Shown piece by piece: positions 40,901 to 55,900 of a DNA stretch of 64,000 nt. The notes beneath the pieces are model-generated. The model was not told where the DNA came from. It searched no databases and saw nothing but the letters and a program-made list of their open reading frames with translations. Position numbers and translations under genes: made by a program. Source of the stretch: Girardinichthys multiradiatus. Taxonomy: Eukaryota; Chordata; Actinopteri; Cyprinodontiformes; Goodeidae. The stretch's first letter is position 1; each line of letters opens with the position of its first letter. The stretch spans positions 39,628,675-39,692,674 of the forward strand of contig NC_061812.1 in NCBI RefSeq assembly GCF_021462225.1, read 5' to 3'.

Positions 40901-43900
40901 TGGTCAATATTTGAAACCTCAGGATTAAATACAAGTCTTTTAAACTACCAAAAGTAAAGGGCGAAATGGCCCTGATGGAATTACTATAAGATTATTATTT
41001 CATCTACTTGTGGTGTAAAACAAACTATGAAGCCAATATAAATAAATATATAAATAAGTTAGGAGTTTTTCCCAATTAAAAATGTGATTGAAGATAAAGA
41101 GTAAGATAAAAACTCAAAATTGTTTCAGAATTTTACCTTAAAAACTTGGTTTAGAGTGGCCAAAAATACAAAACTGAAAGTGATCTACAATCTCTAAAGT
41201 GGATATTGTGTGACAGTAAATTTAAGGCTATCACTGCGGTTTTTGATTTATACTATGGACACAAAATAAATCGCAACATGGACAGCTTTGGGGAAAGAAG
41301 GAAGATTAAAAGGTTTCCATGAAATTAGGGATAAATGTGACCTAAATAAACATGAATTCTTAAATGCCAGCCATAGTCATGAATTCTGGACATGTCCAAA
41401 GATAAAAACCTTTTTATAGGACATAAACAGTGAATTGAAAAAATAAAAACCTTGGATACAATTTGTTTTGACTGTTTCTGTTATATACTTTGGTATTTTG
41501 CAGATGAATATAGAGGGGAAAGATAGATATCTGGTTAATATTCTAATGGTGGCTTGGAGAAAAAGGTAATAGAACCAGGCAGATCCACCAACTTTTAAAC
41601 AATGAACTGGCATTATTCAAGAAACCTACAACAGCAAAAAATAAAACCTACATAATTGAAAAACTGATACATAATAAGACTGTCGGAAACCCAAATTGAA
41701 GAAAAATTTTAATATAGACTATATTCAAAAGGAAGATGGGCAACAAAGAGGACCGAAAGACCATGTTATATACGAGACATCTAGAAGATTCAATCAGGAA
41801 AATCTCCCACTTTGTTCATTGTTTGACAAAGTTTCTGTTCATTAAAATACTAAAATAAAAAAGTTACAGAAAAAAAGTCAAGTATATTATAAATTGTGGT
41901 TGTATTGTGACAAAATCTCAAGACATTCAAAGGCTTTGAATCCTTCTTCATGGCAATGTATGCGGGATGACCTTTGTAAAAATATTTTTTGGCAGTTTAC
42001 TGCTCTGAAGCATTTAAATTTATTTTAAAAAGAGCTGCTAATCCTTCAAGGACATGCTCTTCCATGGAGGTAAAATCCTGTATTGCTGAGAGGCGTAAAA
42101 ATGTTCTCATGATCTGGATGCCAGATTCTAAAGCTCCACATTAGTAGGTTACAGGTTCAATTTCAGCACTGAAACTGCAAATGTATATATGTCCCTTTTA
42201 CTTGTAACCTTAACCATTAAAACAATGTGTAATTTAGATTTGTTAATTTGCTGGTTGCTTCACTAAAAACAGATTTTTTTGTCCCCCCCCAACGCCTGTT
42301 GTTCAGGACAACATCCCAGATGATGTGATCCGTTCTGTCCAGCCCTACATTGACCATGAAGAATTTCAGCCTGCTTCCATTATCAGGATTTGCACCGCCT
42401 GTAGCTGTATTAGCCAGTGGGTTCGAGCCGTGTACGATTATCACTTTGTGGTCAAAGCTGTGGAACCAAAATGGGTAAAACCTGAAATACCTATTCGCAA
42501 CATTGTCTGAATTATCTGTGCAAAATATTAGATATACAAACATACTCATATTTTAAAAGAGAGCCTCTAAACTGTTGGAAATGTGAACATTGTTGCAGCA
42601 AGCTCTCCAAGAAGCTGAAGAGGATTTAAAAGCCACCCAACTGTTTCTTTACGATGCCAGGACAAACCTGGCAGCAGTGGAAGAAAGAATTCCCTTTTTA
42701 GAGGCCAAGCACCAAGAATGTCTGGCTAGGAAGAAAGACCTGGACTACAAATATCGACTGACTGAGACTCGCCTCGTCAGAGCCAACGAGGTCAGAACAA
42801 AGACTGACGCTTACATGTAAAAACAAAACCCTCATAGTTTAACATTAAAATTACTGAAACCGACCAAAATCAGACACAATTTATAAACAAGTTGAAAAAA
42901 ACAGTCGGAAGACACGAAAACGTTTAATATTCTGAAAATATTAAGCTTCTGTTACACATTGTGTGTTGCTCTCCAGTTGGTAGATGGGCTAGCTGAGGAA
43001 GAGGAGCGCTGGAAGGAGAAAGTGAAACATCTTGACCATATGGTTTATAATTTAGCAGGAGACATGCTTCTGTGTGCAGGCTACATCGCATACCTTGGGC
43101 CCTTTTCTGTAAGTTTGGTGGAGCTTCGGTAGTGTACAAGAAAATGAGTTTTTGTCTTTGCTTGTATTTACTAATAGAATTAAGAAAAAAAGTCCTTAAC
43201 TGTTTCTAAATGGATATGTGCCTGTATACAGTGCTCTACAAAAGTCTTTTTATGGTTTGACTTTTTTTTACATTCACAAATAAGAAAAAGGATACACGGG
43301 TTTTACAAAAAAACTGGTGTGCATTTCAGTATAGCCATCTTTACTCTGGAAGATGGAAGAGTGGCAATAAGTGCTATTATTGAAAGAAAGCCCAAAGAAG
43401 TCCAGTTTGCAATCTGCCATGGCCAATGTATGTGTCACAGCAAACATGGAAGAAGGTGCTCTGGTCAGAAGAGACCAAATCTGATTACCTGCACATCACC
43501 TTCAATGTATCATCATCATAGTGAAACATGGTGGTGGCAGCATCATGCTGGGGGATGCTTTTCTTTAGCAAGAACAGGGAAGCTGATCAGAGTTAATGGG
43601 AAATTGGATGGGGCTAAATATACATGGCATCGCAATCCTGAAAGTTAACCTATAAGACTCTGGGGCCGAGGTTCTCCTTCGAACAGGACAACATTTAGAA
43701 ATGAGCTGGATGAAAGCATGCATCAATCCAAGGCAATCAAGTCCATTACAAGTCAGAGAGTAAGCAGATATTCTTTAGCAGGGCTTGGATTCTGATGTTC
43801 ACAGATCCTCTCAATTCATTCTGACTGACCTTGAACTATTTTGCAAAACTTAAAAACTTTAAAAAAAAATTCAAAAACTTGCAAAACTGTATTTTCCTCT

Positions 43901-46900
43901 GTGCGCAAAGCCAGTGGAGATATACCCTAAATGACTTACAGTTGCAATTGCAGCAAAATGTAGTTCTACAAGGTATTGGGGGACTGAATGCAAACACTAT
44001 TACTATACTTTTCTGTCCACTTTAGTTGAACAGGTGTAATGCTTTAAGTATCTGCATGGGGACACAGATAAACACCTCTCTGTCTGTCCAAATACACCCT
44101 GACAGGATTTATAACAAATCCTTCCAGCACCTCTATCTTCTCAGGAAGCTGAGATAATTTAACGTTAGCAAAAAAGATTTTTATCATGGTTTACCGGTTA
44201 TAGAATCCATTCTCACCTTCAGTATCACATATTGGTACAACTTCATCACTAACAAAGAGAAAATAAAACTCTGACGCATAACAAATCAAGCAAGCAAAAT
44301 AATTGGTTCATCGCAAATTTCACTCTCCCATCTGTATGAGCGCTCTGTGATCACGAAAGCCATTCTGATCACAGAGGAACCCTCTCATCCCTTCCATTAC
44401 TCATTCAGTCTCATCCCATCAGGCAGGAGATACAAAGTCCCACTGGCCAGAGAGGCAATATACAAAAAATCCCTCATTCCAACCGCAGTTACAGTCCTCA
44501 ACAGCAGAGGGATTTCAATAACCCTTTTATGATTTTAATTTTGTATCGTGTGTATTCTGTGTTCATTTTGGTGTAATTCTCTTTTTAACATCTATTTGCA
44601 TGTATAGAGCACTGTCAAAGACAAATTGTTACGTTTAGTGTCAGACAAATAAAGTTTCTATTTCTTTCTTAAAATTTTAGATTAGTTTGCATTGATCTTT
44701 TACAGCAAAACCTGAATGAAATATATTAAAGATGGTTGTAGTGTGACAAAATATGAAAAAATTCAATGGGTGTAAATAGTTTTGCAGAGCTTTGTATATT
44801 TGTAGGCAGGTGTCACTAAAATAATTTTTACACACTGGTTTTGTTTTTAGGGAGAATACCGGGCAGCTATGGTAGAAGAATGGCTGCAAGGTTTCAAAGA
44901 GCTGAGTCTTCCACACTCTGCTGATGCTAACCTGATCAACAGTTTAGGAGATCCTGTCAAGATCAACTCTTGGAAGGTCAGATGCAGACCATGATCGGTT
45001 TTTCTACGATCAAATGGAACTCTTCTATACACGCTTACAATGATCTGATGACCACAAATGATCTGAATTTTGAATATTATAAATTTATTGGCAGTTTTTA
45101 TCTCCATGTTCATAGATTTCAGGATTGCCCAGGGATACATTTTCATTGGAGAACAGTATAATTGCCCAGTATTCTCTCCGCTGGACACTGTTCATAGATC
45201 CTCAGGGTCAAGCAAACAGATGGATCAAAAACATGGTGAAGTATTTCAAATTGTACCTTAATTACTTAGGGTTGCTGATATCCATAAAAGGCTATTGAAG
45301 GTCATTTATTAACCTGCAGTCATAGTTGCATTGCTCTTTTTTGCTTCCTGTTTTGTTTTTCAGGAGCGGGACAGGGATCTGAGGGTTTTAAGGCTCAGTG
45401 ACAGTAATTACCTCCAAGGTCTGAAGATGGCTTTACTTGAGGGTAAACCTTGCTTGTTGGAGAATGCAGGAGAGGAGCTGGATCCCGCTTTAGAACCCGT
45501 CTTGTTGCTAGAGGTGGGTTGCACATTCATCCTTTACAACTGTTGGCAGAAACTCAAACATGTAAGACAAACTGAACTGTTTAATCTGTATTTATTACTC
45601 CTAGACCTTTAAGGAGGAAAACAGAACAGCGCTGAAGCTGGGTGACTCAGTTGTTCCGTACTCTGAGGGCTTCAGGTTGTACATTACCACCAAGCTGCCA
45701 AACCCACGTTACTCTCCAGAGGTTTCTGCCAGCGTCACACTCATTAATTTTACTGTGTCACCAAGGTAACACACACTTTCAGATAAAAGAAAACGGCATC
45801 ATTGAAGCTTAGTTTTTTTGTTGGTTATCTTCATTTCCACCATTATGGAGAATCAGAGGCAAAGTACAGATGCTTTGATGATGATCTGTCAGGAATAATG
45901 GTTCCTAAATAGAAACTTTGAAAAGTGATGAGCAATCCCACAATTTAAAAAATACTGTTCTTAAAGATATTTTGTGTCATGCTCTTCAAATTTCACACCC
46001 TAAAAATGTTCTAAAGATGTGTTCATAAACAATTTTAAGACAAATTTGAAAATAACTGTTTTGCTTCTGTATTATAAAGAGACAAATTATGTTTTCAAAC
46101 AACCTTGGTGTGTGAGTTCTAGTGTGTGACTGGACATTTTGCGTGAAATCAGGGGTCTGGAAGACCTGCTGCTTAGCCTGGTGGTAGCTGAGGAACATCC
46201 AGACTTGGAGGAGGCAAAGAACCAGCTAGTAATTGGCAGTGCCAAAATGACCCAGGAACTGAAAGACATCGAGGATCAGATCCTGCATCTCAGTCCTGCA
46301 GAAGGAAACTCCAAGGCTGAGGATTTAAATCCAGTGTTGGAGGCTTCTAAGATCAGAGCTGTGGAGATAAAGGTCAGAAAGTTTGAATGTTTAATATACA
46401 CTGCCTTTAAAAAATATTCCTATCTTGAGGATTACATATTTTGCCATGTTACAGTCACAAACCTCAGTGTGTTTTACTGTGATTTTATATGACAGACCAA
46501 CATAAAGTAGAACATTTAATTAAATGGACAATAAATCATACATAAAAAGTAGCATGCTGTGCATTTCTATTCAGCCCCTCTCAGACAAGACATCTGCAGT
46601 TACAGATGCTAGTCTTTTGTGGTGTCCCTTTACCAGTTTTGTACATCTAGAGACTGAAATCGATACCAGTTCCTCTTTGCAAAATACAATACAAGCGCAG
46701 GCATGTTGGAGGAGATCTTATGTGAACATTTCTTCTTTAAGTCTTGAAAGCAGTTTGAAATGCAGATTGGATTTAGGTCTGGACCATTGGACCATTCTAA
46801 CACATGATTACGCTTTGATCTACCCATTCCAGTAGAGCTGTGGCTGTATGTTTTAGGGTTGCTGAAGAATAGATTCCCCACAGCATGATGCTGCCAGCAT

Positions 46901-49900
46901 CGTGTTTTACCATGGAATTGTTGTGTTCAGGTTAATGCGGAGTGTCAGTCTCATGTTTGCTGTTTCCTCTACATTGCTTATGACTTCTTTGGGGTTTCCT
47001 TCAACAGTGACATGAGATGAATGTTGTCCTTGCCTCTCCATGCGTTTAGATGGACGGCCATGTCTTGATAGGTTTGCAAATGTGCCAAACCCTTTTCATT
47101 TTCTGATCATAGATTGAATAGTCGTCCATGAGACATTTAAAGCTGGGATATTGCTTTATAACCTAATTCTGCATTAAACTTGTTCCTCATTCCTGACCTG
47201 TCCGGTGTTTTTCAGTCTTCATGACCGAACATGTAAGACAAACTGAACTGTTTAATCTGTATTTATTACTCCTACACCTTTAAGGAGGAAAACAGAACAG
47301 CGCTGAAGCTGGGTGACTCAGTTGTTCTGTACTCTGAGGTTTCTTCACTGATGTTCTCTAACAGACTTCTGAGGCCTTCACAGTTGGTTGCATTGGATTT
47401 TATTTAGGGCTATTAAAGGAGGCTTAATAAAAATGCACTTAAGGGTTGTCACAATGAATATCCCACTAAAGTAAATTGTGGTTTCTTGTAATGGAATATA
47501 ATGTAGAATGGTTACTAATATTTTTTAAGTTACTGTATTAAATGTTAAGACTACTATTGGTTGGTTTTTATTTGGTGCTCTTCATTTGTGTTTTCATGGC
47601 AGGCTAAAATGCTTGCAGCAAAGAAGATGGAGCAAGATATCGATGCCACTCGTTTCAAGTATTCACCAGTGGCAGTGCGAGCTCAGATTCTGTTCTTTTG
47701 CGTGTCAGAGCTGTCTAATATTGACCCAATGTACCAGTACTCTCTGGAATGGTTCCTAGGTGTCTTCATGGCTGCTGTTGGCAACTGTGACGCAGCAGGT
47801 ACAAAGCAAATCTTACAGTGAAATTCTGTGGAGAACTGGCTGTTCTGTGCAAAAACAAGACCTATTTTACGATGTATCTGATAAAATCAGTTTAAGTATA
47901 AAACATTGTTATGATTTAGGTTTTCTATCTTCATTGTCTTTTGAACAGACACAGTGGAGAAGAGAATCAGCAACATAAAAGATCATTTTACCTTCAGCCT
48001 GTACAGGAACGTGTGCCGCAGCCTGTTTGAGAAACACAAACTCATGTTTGCTTTTTATCTGTGTGCTCGCATCATGATGAACGAGAATCAAATTAAAACG
48101 GTAACAGAGTCAGTGGGATTCTTCCTCTTTTTGAGCAGTCTCCAACTGATCTAGCCCATGTCCACTTGCTTAATCTCCGTTCTCTTTTGTTGTGGTAGAC
48201 TGAGTGGAGGTACCTGCTCTCTGGAAGCATGCCTGTCCACAAGCTGACCAGCTCAGGGGCAGCCTGGATGTCGGATTGGGCCCGGCAGAACATTTTAGAC
48301 CTCAGCGTTCTGGATGACTTTGGGGAACTGGCAGAAAGCTTCACAAAACATCTGCAGGGTTTCAACAGAATTTTTGACAGCAAGTACCCCCACAGGCATG
48401 AAAAGATGACCACTATTTAAACACATGCAGCCTTCCATTGTTTGTTTAGAATTTGACGTAAATATCAATTTATAAGGTGACTTTCTGTGTCTGCTTGTCT
48501 AAAGAGAGTTGCTGCCAGGAGAATGGGATGTCAGACTAAACTCATTCCAGAAGTTGTTGGTCCTTCGTTGTCTGCGACCGGACTGCCTGATTTACGGCGT
48601 GCAGGACTTTGTGTCTGCTCAGCTGGGTCACCGCTACATAGAGCCTCAGGTAAAGTCCCTCCCTTCCCTGCCGTGTTTATTTTCTTCTCAAGTCAAGTAT
48701 TTCTGAAGTTATTTTGATCTCTCTAGCAGTGGCTATGAGCTGTCATTTTTTAATTGTGAAAGGTTTGTCTCCCTCTGCTGACTGTAGAAGTAGATTGCAT
48801 TTATTATACAAACATGGTTTTGTCCCTGGCGTCATTCGCTTTCTTAGACTGATATTCTTTCTCTAATACCAAGCATTTGCAGTAACTGGCAGTGAGTCTT
48901 TTACATCACTGGTAGGGAGCTTTGTTCTATTTGTCTTTGCAGAACAATTTAGTTGAAGCGTTTTGGAGCATGAACAACCTGTTATGCTTCAGAATTTCAA
49001 TTGGAATTAAGTCTGCACTTTGACTAGGCCACTCCGAAACCTTAACTTTCTTGTTTTCTTTGACATGTAAACTTACATATGTGCTTCAGATCATTGTCTT
49101 GCTGCATGACTCAAAACAACTTTAGCTTTAGATCCCAAACTGATTTCAAGACATTCTACTTCAGGGTTTTCTGTAAGAGAGCAGAATTCATGGTTCCATC
49201 AATAGCAGTCAGTCGTCCAGGTCCTCTAGCTGAAAGCCACCCCAGACTGACTTTGCCACGCCCTGTTTAACTGTCACTATGATGTAAAATGCTGTGTTAG
49301 TTTTACTCCAGGTGTAACGGTACACACAACATTCAGAAAGGAAATTTTTTTTCTGATCAGTCCACATAATAGTTTCCCAAAGGTCCTGGGGATCAAATGT
49401 TTACCCGATGTTTTTGGTAAGTGTGAGGCGGGCCTTTATGTTCTTTTTGGTCAGCAAGAATTTTGGCCTTGGAACTCTCTTATGGATGCCATTGTTGCCC
49501 AGTCTCTTTCTGACTGTTGGATCATAAACACTGACTGTAACTGAGACAAGTGAAGCTTGCAGTGGTTTAGATGTTATGCTGTTTTTTTTTTTTGTTTGTT
49601 TGATGAGTTGTTGATGTGCTCTTGGAATAACTTCGATAGGCTCTCCTCTTCTGGGGAGGCTCAACACTGTTCTATGTTTTGTTTTTTTTGTATAATGGCT
49701 CTTACTGCGGTTCACCAGAGTCTCACTCTTAGAAATGGCTTTGTATTTTTTCCCAGACAGACATGTTGTCAGACAGGTTATATTTAACAGATTTTTTAAT
49801 TCTACATATAAGACAGTGATCAGGCCAAGGTGTGGTAGGTAAATTAAATTAGAAAAAACTTTCCCGTAGGACCATTTTGGTTTGAATAGCTTCTCTTCCT

Positions 49901-52900
49901 TAATAAATGAAATCAGAATTGTTTTTTTTGTATTTACTCAGGTATTCCTTGTCGGATATGTTTATTTGACTGTCTGAAACAGTTAATATGTGACAAAAGA
50001 ATTTGGGGCCAAATACTTTTTTTAAAGCACTGCAGACTTAAGCAAAATGTAGAATAATAAATACATATTAAATTAAGAAGTAGTTTTCAAGTAGTTAGCT
50101 GCTTATCAGACTTGCTGGTTGTAGCTTGCTACCTGCATTTCAAAATACATCACCTTATTAAAAGGGGTGAGTGGTGCTGCTTTAGTTATGCACCTTAACT
50201 GTCCTTTTTCAGGACTCAAAATATTTCCAAGTAGCCATATTTGTCTTTCTTGTAAACAAGAAATAAGTGTGGGAGCCAAAGTATCAGCAACAGGTGGGGG
50301 AGGGATAGTACTGTGCTGCAATAAGGCTGAGAACACTTTGATCACTCCAGCACTGGCCTAGAGAAATTGGATTGTAAGAACCGTATGAAGGTAAATTGTT
50401 TATAATCAGGCTGTAGATGGATCCTAGTAAATGGCCCATGCCTAACTGAGACAAATTAAGACTAAACCCTTTTTCAAATGTAGATTTAACTTTTATCTTC
50501 AGGCATAATGCTTTTGGTGACTCTTCTGCCACCTTAAATGGTGTCTAATAAGCAAATTGTTATAACTATTTGTTTTTCCATCTCTCTGCAGATATTAGAC
50601 CTGCCTGTAGTCTTCAAAGAGTCATCCCCCATCAACCCCATCATCTTGATCACGCCTCCTGGCATTAACCATGCTGCTGACATCTACAAGTGTGCTGATG
50701 TTATGCAGTTCTCTAAGAAAGTTATAGACATCTCGCTGGGTCAAGGCCAGGTCTCTCCAACTTTCAATTCTTATTTTTCTATTTTTTTTTTCTATGAATG
50801 AACCTCCTGGTTCTAACGGTTCTCTTGATTGATTGTGAATGAATACAGGCAACAAACTTAACCACGTGCAGCATTACAGTGAGAATCTAATATTTAAAAC
50901 CTATCTTTTAGAAAACTTCTTTCTGCATGTTATAAGTTGAACGTGGTCTAAATCCAAAGAAACTCCAATTGGAAATTGTTTTCAAACTGTACACTCCAAT
51001 GGTGGCTGTTCTGTAGATTTCAGAAGGTATTTTGCAGAACAATGTCTGTTTATGCCATTTAAACCTGGTCCGAAGCTGGATTATGAAGGGAAGTGTGAAC
51101 AGTTAAACCTTCCCTAAACCGATTTAAGAGTATTCTCTTGTCTACGTACTCTGTTTTCTTACTGTCTGCTGTCAATCCCATCAGGGTCCCTTAGCTGAGG
51201 CTGTGATGCGTACTGCTATTGAAAGTGGTCATTGGGTCATTTTCCAGAACTGTCACATGGCACCCGGCTGGCTGCCGACCCTTGAACGACTCATTGAATC
51301 CATCAGTCCTGTAAAAGTAATGACATGCATGTGCATACAGTATATATACAAAAACACAGCTGAACAATACCAAAAACTGAACTAATCTTTTTGAAGCACA
51401 GATCTAAGGCCTTTTCACAATGCCTCTTTTACTGGGTCACCCTTTATGCACAGGTGCACAAGGATTTCCGTCTGTGGCTAACAAGTATTCCCTTTAAGAA
51501 GATTCCAGTATCTATTCTTCAGAATGGCTTAAGGATTATCATTGAGCCTCCAAGAGGAGTCAGGGCAAGCCTAGAGAAAGCCTACCTGAGATTCACCAAT
51601 GAATTTATGTCTTCTTCAACGAAGGTCTGTCACCCTTCCTATATATTTACCTCCATATTATTTACTTGTCATGTTAATACATTTCCCTTTGGATTTGTTT
51701 GTTGTCTGTTCAGCAGAAAGTTTCACTTCAATGGGTTGTTGTAGCTCACTATATTTACAATGAATTCCTGTCTGCTGTAGGAATCTCAGTTCAAGTCATT
51801 GCTCCTCTCCCTCTGCCTGTTCCATGGGATGGTTTTGGAGCGAAGTCGGTTTGGCCCACCGGGGTTTAACGTACCCTATGAGTTCACTGATGAAGATCTG
51901 AATATCTGTGTAAACCAGCTGAAAATGTATTTGGATGAGTACCAGGACATTCCCTACAAGGTGGTTGGACCAAATATGACTGTCCATTATTTCTCAAAAC
52001 TACAAAAAGCTTCTCCTGCATGACATTTCCTTACAGAGCCCTGCATAATGCCTTGTTTAAACCACTCATGCCCTACACAACCATTTTCACCAATAGCCTT
52101 ATAAACAGTGTGGTGTGCATTTATTTTGATTTGAGTCATTAATTAGCGTCTGGGGTATGTCTCTACCAGCTTTGCATGTAGAGACTAAAATGTTTGCTCA
52201 TTCTTCATTTTAAAATTGCTTGAGCTCAGTGAGGTTAGGTCTGGACTTTGACTGGGCCATTCTTTTTATTGATCTAAACTGGAACTCTGGCTCTTGATGC
52301 CTGGTATTAAGTGTCATCCATCTTCCCATCAGCTCTGAGCCATCGGATTTCCTGTGAACAGATGCTCTTATCTGAGTTGTAAATCTCTGCAGCTCCTCCA
52401 GAGTTACATTATGCTGATATGCAGCTTCTCTGATTATTGCTCTCTTTGTCTGTCCTGTCTAGTTAGGTGGATGGTCGAAGTAGGTTTGCAGTCATGCCAT
52501 ACTCTTTCTATTTTTAAATGATGGATTGAGTGGGTGCGGTGGCTGGCGGAGCGGTAGAGTGCGTGACCCATATATGGCCTCAGTCCTTGACACAACATCC
52601 CGAGTTCGAGTCCCAACCCAGAGACCTCTGCTGCATGTCCCTCTTTCCAACCCACTTCCTGTCTGCCTTTAAAAAAGAAACAAAAAAATGAAGGCCACTA
52701 GTGCTGCAGTTTATGAAATGATGGATTGAGCTTCATGAGATGTTCAGAGTTGGGATTTATATTTAAGCAAAGGCAATTGATTGCAGTGGATCTCAGACTG
52801 CAGTGGGGAATCAGAGTAAAGGGGGGCAGAACACAAATGTTTAGTTTAGTTTAGCTTATTATTTATCTGTCAGGGACCGTGTAAAAAAAACAGTAATCTC

Positions 52901-55900
52901 ACAATAGGAAGAGATGGTTTGAACCAGACTTAGCAAAGCTACTTTCCATCTGCAGGGGCAAGAGTACACAATAAAACAAATCACAGTACAAACTGACCAT
53001 TAGCTCATATTAAGAAATACTTTGTTCGTATGTCATATACAATACAAAACACATTTCCTACAAACTATTAATTGGCCTAAATTAATTAATACTAAAAATA
53101 CTATACAAATATATCAACAATAAGTAAAAAAAAATAAAAAGTAAACACAGCAAATGCACTCCAACTTTTCAGATTTTTATTAGTAAAATCCTTGAAAAAC
53201 CATTTATCTTTCACTTTCCAAACTACCATTATGCACTACTTTTGTTGGCCTATCACATTACATCCCAATAAAATATGCTAAAGTTCGTGCTTGTAATGTG
53301 CCAAAATGTGAAAAAAAATCACTTTTTAAAGGTGCTGTATGTTGCTCTCATGTAAAGTCTAATTAAAGTAGAACGTGTGACCAGACAACTAATTCTATAC
53401 TCTTGAGACTAAAAGTATGTCTGTAAGCATGATCATTTATCTGTCTGTCTTGTTGTACTCCACATGACCAGGTTCTAAAACACACTGCTGGGGAGGTTAA
53501 TTACGGTGGCCACGTGACAGATAACTGGGACAGAAGATGTCTGCTCACTCTGCTGGAAGACTTCTACTGTCCTGCCGTTCTTGGTGCTGATCACGTCTAC
53601 TCTGGTGTCTACCGCCAAGTAGACTCTAATCTGGACATCAAGGTTAGATAAACACAAAGCCATGTAATTGATAGTGTGGATTTCAAATTGAATTTGAGTG
53701 CATCAGGTTGCATACAAAGCCATAAATGTTTTTCAGGGCTGCAAATAGATGAGTATGTAATGTGACAGTAAACACTAACACAGTATGTTAGGAATTTAAA
53801 GCAACAATTGTGGTCATTCATTGGTTTAAATAAAGATATAAAAAAAACAATTCTTCGAGACAAAGCAGCCCTAAAAGGTGCACTTTCATTTAGATATCAA
53901 ACAGCCACACACGGGAGGAACTGCCCGAGAAAGATTTGACCACAAATTTCAAATGCCTTCAGACGCTCCACTTTGTGTGACCCTCTAACAATAAGTTCAC
54001 ATTAATAAAGTGTTTTCTCTGTTCTGTTTGCATAACATAAACAAGGAAATATAAGAGGTGAGCCTGTCAGTATTTTTCTGTTTGCAATAAGAAGTGTAGT
54101 GATGGTCGGTGCCGAGTAAGGATGTGTGAAGGTTGTCAGAGCCTAGAAATGCGTTATTTAAACGTTATCTATAAATAGTGTCTGTAGAAATGTTCTCACG
54201 TGTGTCAATCAGCTCCTGCTGACTGACAACATCCTGTCATGTTACTTCTGACGCTAGGGCTATTTAGCGTACATCCGAGGATTGCCTATCAATGATACAC
54301 CTGACATCTTCGGTCTCCATGACAACGTTAATATCTGGTCTGCGCAGAATGAGACATTTGCCCTGTTGGAAGCTCTGGTTTGTCTCCAACCTCAAGCTTC
54401 TGCTACATCTGCTGGAGGCAAAACATTGGATGAGGTTTTGGCATAATCTGATTGATGATCTTTATTTGAATGAATGACATTTATGTGTTTTTAATTTATT
54501 AAATAGTGTAGTTAATGTAGCAAATGTGTAATTTTGTAATATGTAATGTTATGCATGTCCTCTTGGGGTTCAGACAGTGGAGGAGGTTGTGGTCAGCATA
54601 GTTGAAAAGCTCCCTCAGCCTTTCTTTCTTCAAGAGGTGACTGAAAAGTACCCGGTTCTGTATGACCAGTCCATGCATGCAGTGCTGATCCATGAGGTCA
54701 TCAGGTGAGATCAGGCTGCACTACATTGTCTTCTGAACACATTCATAACCAATGATGTTTTTTTTACTTTCTGTCATGTTACAATCACAATCTGTGTTCA
54801 GAGGGATGCACGGTGTTAGTTTTCCACCACACACAGTATGTTGCCTGTAGGTGAGAAAGTTTTAGTTTTGGCTTCTTCTGACCAGAGCACCTTCCTGTGT
54901 CCACTACATTCATGGTTCTTACCTTTTGTCCTCATGGCTCAGATTTGTCTTGGCCCCAACACACCTGACTCCACAGCATGCAGTCCAGTGCTGCAGAAGA
55001 ATTTTACCACTGATTCATTTAAGTTAGGTGTGTGTCAGTAGGGAAACACCTAAAACATGCAGGACAGTGGGCCCTGAGGACAATGGTTGAGAACCACTGC
55101 ACTTCATGGTTTGCAGCAAACTGAAAAAGTGGCAAATTTGTGGAGTTCCTTTCAGAACTACCATGGGCCTCTTGGCTGCTTTTTAGATTATTTCTCGCCT
55201 TGTCTGGCCTGTCGGTTTAGATGGACAGGTAAATATGCAAATTGGTAGATTTTTTTGGATGATGGGTTGAACAGACCTTTGTGAGATGTTGAAAGCTTGA
55301 GATACGTTCTCCCTGACCTGTCTGCTGTGTTCCTTAGTCTTCATGATGCTGTTTGGTTCCTTAATGTTTTCTAACAAACCTCAGAGGCCTTCACAGAACA
55401 GCTGGATTTATACTGAGGTTAAATTGTACACAGACGGACTCAAAGGGCAGTATTTTATGTAGGGTTAATAGGGGGCTGACTACAAATACAGCTTTTGTTT
55501 GGTAAATATTTTTCAAAATCATGTATCCTTTTCTGTGAACTTCATAATTATGGACCACTTTGTGTTGGACTATGACAGACTCTTAATGAAAAAGCTCAAA
55601 GGGTCTAAATACTTTTGCAAGGTACTTTATAAGACACCAGTTTCTACATTTTTAGATCAAACTTCTAAAGTGGTATTTCACTTTTGTTTGCTACTTTGCA
55701 AGAATGACTAGTGATCAAACGTTAATACAACTAAAACAGTATGCATTACTGTATAAAATGTCCTATATTTTAATCACAATTACCTGCCTTGCTGTGATTA
55801 AGTGAAATGAATGTTTCACTGTGGTTGTTCTTTGTGCTGCAGAAGCCAAACTGAAACCAATAAAAACCAGTAATATCCCAATTTAAGACTACTGTGAGAT

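Noticed and set aside
47277..47339. Second functional copy of exon 60
   Set aside because: Acceptor AG is AC, the copy ends mid-exon without a donor, and including it would break the protein.
52540..52620. Possible tRNA gene (A and B boxes)
   Set aside because: It is the head of a SINE with a flanking target-site duplication and no cloverleaf-compatible 3' half.
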